Below, one piece after another: positions 59,588 through 64,000 of a DNA stretch of 64,000 nucleotides; positions within the stretch are counted from its first letter, which is position 1; every line of letters begins with the position of its first letter. A model generated the notes under the pieces. The model saw nothing but the letters and a program-made list of their open reading frames with translations, was not told where the DNA came from and ran no database searches. Source of the DNA: Ditylenchus dipsaci. Taxonomy: Eukaryota; Nematoda; Chromadorea; Rhabditida; Anguinidae. The translations under genes were made by a program, and so were the position numbers. The stretch is taken from contig SADC01000939.1 of assembly GCA_004194705.1 (NCBI GenBank), forward strand, positions 62,001 to 126,000. The letters run 5' to 3'.

Positions 59588-60958
59588 TGTTTAATTCTGC
59601 CCCTAATCTGTGAAAAATGCCCCCTAATCTGTGAAAAATGCCCTAATCTGTGAAAATGCCCCTAATCTGTGAAAAAATGCCCCCTAATCTGTGAAAAATG
59701 CCCCCTAATTCGAATTGGGAGGGGGCCGTCTCGTATTCGCGTTTCTCGTGTTTGACAAAACTCGTATTCGCAGAATTTAAATTCGTGCTCTTGGCGTTGT
59801 TATTTTGGCCCATTTTCGAAGTTTACTTTTTGGTAAGTCACCACTCATTTTGTAGCCAGTAAGATAAGCTACAGAATGAGTGGTAACTTACCAAAGAGTG
59901 AAATTCAAAAGTTGCCGAAATAACAATGCCAAAAACACAACTTCAAATTCTGCGAATACGGTTTTTGTCAAATACGAGAAACGCGAATACGAAACGGCCC
60001 TCTCCCTTCGAATTGCCCCCTAATTACTGAAAAATGCCCCTAATTTCTGAAAAATGCCCCCTAATTTTTTTTCTCGTCGTTTTTAGTCAAAACTTCGCGG
60101 GAATTCAAATTTTCTAGTCAGAAAATAACTTGGATTGGTCAGAATCCCACGCGGAATGGCCAGAAGTCCCTAAAATTGGTTTTTTGGGAGTTTACTAAAT
60201 AGGGGGGGGGGGTGTTTACTTTTTGCGAAAAATCGATTGAGCTGATCAGATTTCGTCCGATGGGCTTAATCGCTCAGAATTCCAGGCTTACGGTGGTTTT
60301 TAAATTTTAGTCTGAACCAACCAAACCAAGTGGTCGTCCACTTGGATCAAAATTTTTTTACGTTTTTCATGGTCCAAAACCTGTTTTTAGATCAACTCGG
60401 GCATGCTGAAGATGGTTTGACAGTAGTAAAATGCCGTTTTCTCGAGTACTTTTGAGTTTTGAGGAATAATTGATTTTGGTGAAATCATTTATTTGCCAAA
60501 ACTCAAAAATGCCCGAGTTAATCTAGAAAACAGGTTTTGACCACGAAAAACGTAAAAATTTTTTTGATCCAAGTGGACGACCCCTTGGTTTGGTTGGTTC
60601 AGACTAAAAAATTTAAAAACCACCGTAAGCCTGGAATTCTGAGCAATTAAGCCCATCGGACCCGAAATCTGATCCGCTCAATCGATTTTTCACAAAAGTA
60701 TACCCCCCCTTTATTAAACCCTAAAAAAAACCAACTTTCAGGCGCTTCTGGCCATTCCGCGGTGGGATTCTGACCAATCCAAGTTATTTTCTGACTAGAA
60801 ATTTGAATTCCCGCAAAATTTTGACTAAAAATGACGAAAAAAAATTAGGGGCATTTTTCAGTAATTAGGGGGCATTTTTCAGTAATTAGGGGCAATTCAA
60901 ATTAGGGGCATTTTTCCCAAATTAGGGGCATTTTTCACAGATTAGGGGCAGAATTAAA
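59588..60958. mobile_element. Large foldback with CCCCTAATCTGTGAAAAATG repeats
   Basis: TTTAATTCTGCCCCTAATCT is mirrored by AGATTAGGGGCAGAATTAAA. The left arm begins with about six tandem copies of a ~21-base unit (TGCCCCCTAATCTGTGAAAAA) and the right arm ends with about five inverted ones. Inner arms pair over several hundred bases (e.g. CCAAGTGGTCGTCCACTTGG and ACCACCGTAAGCCTGGAATT). The centre is near 60450. A second palindrome (59715-60005) is inserted within the left repeat tract. Non-coding. Confidence 0.8.
59715..60005. mobile_element. MITE nested in the 59588 foldback
   Basis: GGGAGGGGGCCGTCTCGTAT is mirrored by ATACGAAACGGCCCTCTCCC. GCGTTTCTCGTGTTTGAC and GTCAAATACGAGAAACGC match. 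The centre is the shared hairpin GGTAAGTCACCAC/GTGGTAACTTACC. It interrupts the tandem repeats of the host element. Confidence 0.8.
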
Positions 60959-61029
60959 TATTACCCTTTGAAACTGGTGATATTGGTTTGTATAAAAACA
61001 GCATTTCATGTTTGATATAATATTGTTAT

Positions 61030-61445
61030 GGCTCAAATTGAATTGCAGCGGTAAAACTGTGAATTTCAACGGTAAATTAATTTTTTTCAACGGTATTTTT
61101 CAAATTTTCCATAAAACAATGAAATCCAACGGTAAATTTGTGAAATTCAGCGGTAAATTTATCGTAATGTCAACTTTACAGTCCTTTGCCTCATAGAAAT
61201 GAGCCTTTGACCGACTTGAGATTGCATCTGAAATAGTGCTAAAGTTATTCTGCCTGAACAATTCACAAACATTGATATACAAATAAGGCAACGGACTGTA
61301 AAGTTGACATTACGATAAATTTACCGCTGAATTTCACAAATTTACCGTTGGATTTCATTGTTTTATGGCAAATTTGAAATACCGTTGAAAAAAATTAATT
61401 TACCGTTGAAATTCACAGTTTTACCGCTGCAATTCACTTACAGCC
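61030..61445. mobile_element. MULE-type MITE, TSD TATTGTTAT
   Basis: GGCTCAAATTGAATTGCAGC and its inverted counterpart ending in CAGCC bound arms of about 160 bases made of repeated CAACGGTAAATT words. TATTGTTAT flanks exactly (61021-61029 and 61446-61454), 9 bp. No ORF. Confidence 0.85.
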
Positions 61446-61999
61446 TATTGTTATGAATTTTAAGTGAAATATAGGGCTCTTGTAGATTATCCCGAGCCTT
61501 TTTTTTTGAAATCCTTAAGATCTTCTCGAATCGATTTTTTAACACTTTCTAAAATCTTTTCTATAGTCCCAAAATTATGAAGTAACGCACGTTTGACCCT
61601 GTCTTAATGTGTTGGTGTGTAGCCTGCACTCCAAGCCTAGGTGTGAAAAAAATAAGTTTATTCTCTAATACAGGTTTACGATCTCAAAATTTTGAAAATA
61701 AGGACATTTGCTTAAAATAAAGACATTTTAGGGTATTTTAGCAAGAATATGTTATTTTATCTAGTGTTTGCTGCTGTTTGCGCTAAAAGTAAGATTTTGA
61801 CGTAAAATTTCGAAAAATCATAGGATTTGGGCTGTAAAATAAGGACAAATCCAGTGTGGGGAATACAGTTAATTTTAACTGGATTTTGAAAATTAGTTAA
61901 AAATAACTAATTTGAAAAAATAGTTAATTTTAACTGATTTTAAATTTTAGTTAAAACTAACTGAAACTCAAATCCAGTTAAAAATAGTTAAATCTTGAC

Positions 62000-62692
62000 C
62001 CTACTAGCGAATACCCCCCCCCCCAACAAATTTTTTTCAAAATCAGGTTTTAACCATTTCTAAGTAATTCTTATGCGCTAAAACGATAAAAAAGTTGTTT
62101 TCCGACGTTTTCTGACTAAAAAAGTCGATTTTTTTGAAAAAAAAAATTTTGGCCAAAATCGGACATTTTCGGGGTTTTTACCGCATTTGGTCACTGGAGC
62201 TGGGCAAAAAGAGCCTATATATGCATTTTATGGTCAAGAGTCTTCTCGGAATCATGTCTAAGGTAAGTGAGTGCGCGCATCTCTAACTCTCAAGCCCCTG
62301 CGCCCCCTTCGGGGGCGCAGGAGGCTTGGGGGCTTGGAGTTGAGATGCGCACACACACATACCTTAGACACAAATCACTCGAAGTGACTCTGGATGCATG
62401 AAAAAGCATGCATACCAGAGTTTCTTTATGCGTAGGCCCCAGTTAACAAAACTATGTTCAAAATCCCATCTTCAGGACTCTAGGTACCATTTTCAGGTGG
62501 TTTACCTTGGTCCCCAAGGCAAAAAGTCAAATTTTGGTCAAATTTTTTTTTCTTAAATCAACTTTTTAGGTCAGAAAATGCCTGAAAACACCTTTTTTAT
62601 CGTTTTTAGCGCATAAGAATTACTTAGAAATGGTTTAAAACCTGATTTTGAAAAAAAATTTGTTGGGGGGGGGGGGGTATTCGCTAGTAGCG
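62000..62692. mobile_element. GGCGCTACTAGCG foldback inside the complex
   Basis: CCTACTAGCGAATACCCC and GGGTATTCGCTAGTAGCGCC are the inverted ends. Arms GGTTTTAACCATTTCTAAGT and its complement follow. Flanks TAAATCTT and AAATTCTT approximate an 8-bp TSD. The centre is the core hairpin module at 62195-62460. Confidence 0.7.
62195..62460. repeat. Core GC-rich hairpin module
   Basis: The same ~265-base module found inside FB1 elements: ATGCATTTTATGGTCAAGAG, AATCATGTCTAAGGTAAGTG, a CTGCGCCCCCTTCGGGGGCG apex, then ATACCTTAGACACAAATC and GCATGCATACCAGAG. Here it is in a host element with unrelated outer arms. Confidence 0.8.
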
Positions 62693-62885
62693 CCAAATTC
62701 TTTATCTTTTCGCTTCCTTTGTCTTTTTTGGTACTTTTCGGTGTTTTTAGTGCTTTTATCGTGCTTCTCATGGTCCAAACTTCCAGGATGACTAGTTACA
62801 GTCATAAAAAAGAAAAAAATTTTTGCCTCGTCCCAGACTCGAACTCGAGCAAAAGTTTTTTTTTGGCCGCCTTCACGACAGTATA

Positions 62886-63005
62886 CCAAGTGCACCCCCC
62901 CCTCGAGTGCACCCCCCTCTAAGTGCACCCCCCCCCCCAAGTGCACCCCCTACCAAGGGGGGGGGGTGTACTTAGGGGGGGGTGCACTTAGAGGGGGTGC
63001 ACTGG
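62886..63005. repeat. GTGCACCCCCC palindromic minisatellite
   Basis: Four or five direct copies of AAGTGCACCCCCC are followed by the inverted set (GGGGGGTGCACTTA), making a 120-base C-rich/G-rich hairpin with several G-runs of five or more on each strand. Confidence 0.75.
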
Positions 63006-63789
63006 GTCATTTTCACATATTTGGAATTATGGATTTATTTTGCAATATATTAAGCAATTTCCTGTTTGTACAACTGTCTCAAGTGAATAAGTATTGCTGG
63101 AGTTAATGGATGCAAGCACACTAAAGCGAGAAAATAAATCCATGTTAATATATGTTATCGGTCTGGTCTCAATCAGCGATGAGTCTCTATGCCTAGTGGT
63201 GAAGGGCGGCCAAAAAAAATTTGGCTCGAGTTCGAGTCTGGGACGAGGCAAAAATTTTTTTCTTTTTTTATGACTGTAACTAGTCATCCTGGAAGTTTTG
63301 GACCATGAGAGCACGATAAAAGCACTAAAAACACGAAAAGTACCAAAAAAGACAAAGGAAGCAAAAGATAAAGAATTTTAACTATTTTTAACTGGATTTC
63401 AGTTTCAGTTAGTTTTAACTAAAATTTAAAATCAGTTAAAATTAACTATTTTTCAAATTAGTTATTTTTTAACTAATTTTTCAAAATCCAGTTAAAATTA
63501 ACTGTATTCCCCACACTGCAAATCTTATAAATAAGACAGATCGTAACCCTGCGTTAATATAAGCCTTCTCTGAAGAGGGATTGATAAATACAAGCCTTGG
63601 ATTCTATTAGATTTCTTCTTTTCTGAATTTAGGCATGCCTACTAAAAAAATGGGCTCTGCTGCTATCATAAACAGGCATAAGAGTCCGTTAATTGCTTGG
63701 TCTGCATGATATATTGAGTGGCACTCATGTATCAACTTTTAGGCTCAGAAAACCGGTTATGTGCTGCTACAGAGACACTATGCGTCCTC

Positions 63790-64000
63790 ATCCGCCTGCT
63801 AACTGAAACATTATACTGTAAATGTTCTAATAGAGCCTCCCCCCCTTTCCTAATAGAGTCCCCCTGTTGACTTTGAGGGTCTCCATCTCAGAGCAGAGAC
63901 AACACTTTCCAAAGATGTTTATTGCATTTTCTTAACTTTTGCGAGTTCTACCGATTCTTTTTTTTGAATATTCGGTGAGCTCGACACCGACCTCTATTTA
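63790..64000. repeat. Repeat shared with 54475-54700, cut by the window end
   Basis: TTTGAGGGTCT-CATCTCA, GTTTATT-ATTTTCTTAA and CGAG-TCTA blocks match in order those at 54545-54640, after TCTAATAGAG/TCTAACAAAA openings. It is a dispersed repeat of the 'TAATAGAC' foldback group, incomplete here. Confidence 0.5.

Larger units (their letters stand above)
61853..63519. mobile_element. Nested foldback complex, AGTTAATTTTAACTGGA arms
   Basis: Outer arms 61853-61995 and 63376-63519 are inverted copies made of AGTTAAAATTAACT words. Just inside, 62693-62880 and 63207-63379 form a second inverted pair (ATTCTTTATCTTTT ... AAAAGATAAAGAAT), each ending in a tRNA-like GACTCGAACTCGAG/CTCGAGTTCGAGTC block. 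A GGCGCTACT element (62000-62692) splits the left end of that pair, and holds a core hairpin module. A GTGCACCCCCC palindrome fills the centre of the second pair. Confidence 0.8.

Noticed and set aside
59588..59710. CRISPR-like array
   Set aside because: The repeats are directly adjacent with no unique spacers, and the setting is a eukaryotic foldback element.

Overview
The window is animal nuclear DNA. It is AT-rich, its genes are split by many short GT-AG introns, and non-coding DNA is dominated by inverted-repeat transposons. Three conserved genes can be named: a MADF-BESS DNA-binding protein with glutamine-rich tracts (minus strand, 3.2-12.1 kb), a Mab-21 family protein (plus strand, 37.7-40.7 kb) and a coronin-7/POD-1 double-coronin WD-repeat protein (minus strand, 46.4-55.4 kb). 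MADF-BESS proteins are best known from arthropods, so an arthropod-like invertebrate is my guess; I cannot name the species.

Layout. 1-3.2 kb holds the edge of a MITE and no gene I can see. 3.2-12.1 kb is the MADF-BESS gene, with several inverted-repeat elements in its introns. 12.7-13.6 kb is a large foldback element, followed by a GC-richer stretch near 14 kb. 15.2-15.7 kb holds two exons of an unrecognised minus-strand gene. 15.97-18.6 kb is a decayed hAT transposon with TIRs and a target-site duplication (TSD). 18.9-21.3 kb is palindromic repeats. 21.9-29.2 kb is a 3.6-kb tandem duplication carrying a putative secreted Pro/Thr-rich, Cys-containing protein, each copy with a foldback in an intron. 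29.4-37 kb is a transposon field: MITEs, a decayed MULE with 9-bp TSD, a second 9-bp-TSD element inside it and a third beside it. 37.7-40.7 kb is mab-21. 42.8-43.8 kb is a hAT deletion derivative. 46.4-55.4 kb is coronin-7, whose large intron holds another hAT derivative. 56.6-63.5 kb is almost entirely foldback elements, nested up to four deep.

The named genes do not look functionally linked; they are ordinary neighbours separated by mobile DNA. Conserved exons in all three carry single-base frame breaks while splice sites and flanking residues stay intact, and the two duplicate units differ mostly by one-base gaps. The simplest reading is uncorrected indel error in a long-read assembly, so reading frames here should be treated as provisional.

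The most unusual content is the inverted-repeat population: hAT elements that share TAGAG ends and transposase but carry completely different subterminal repeat words, and a modular foldback family in which one conserved GC-rich hairpin sits inside different outer arms.
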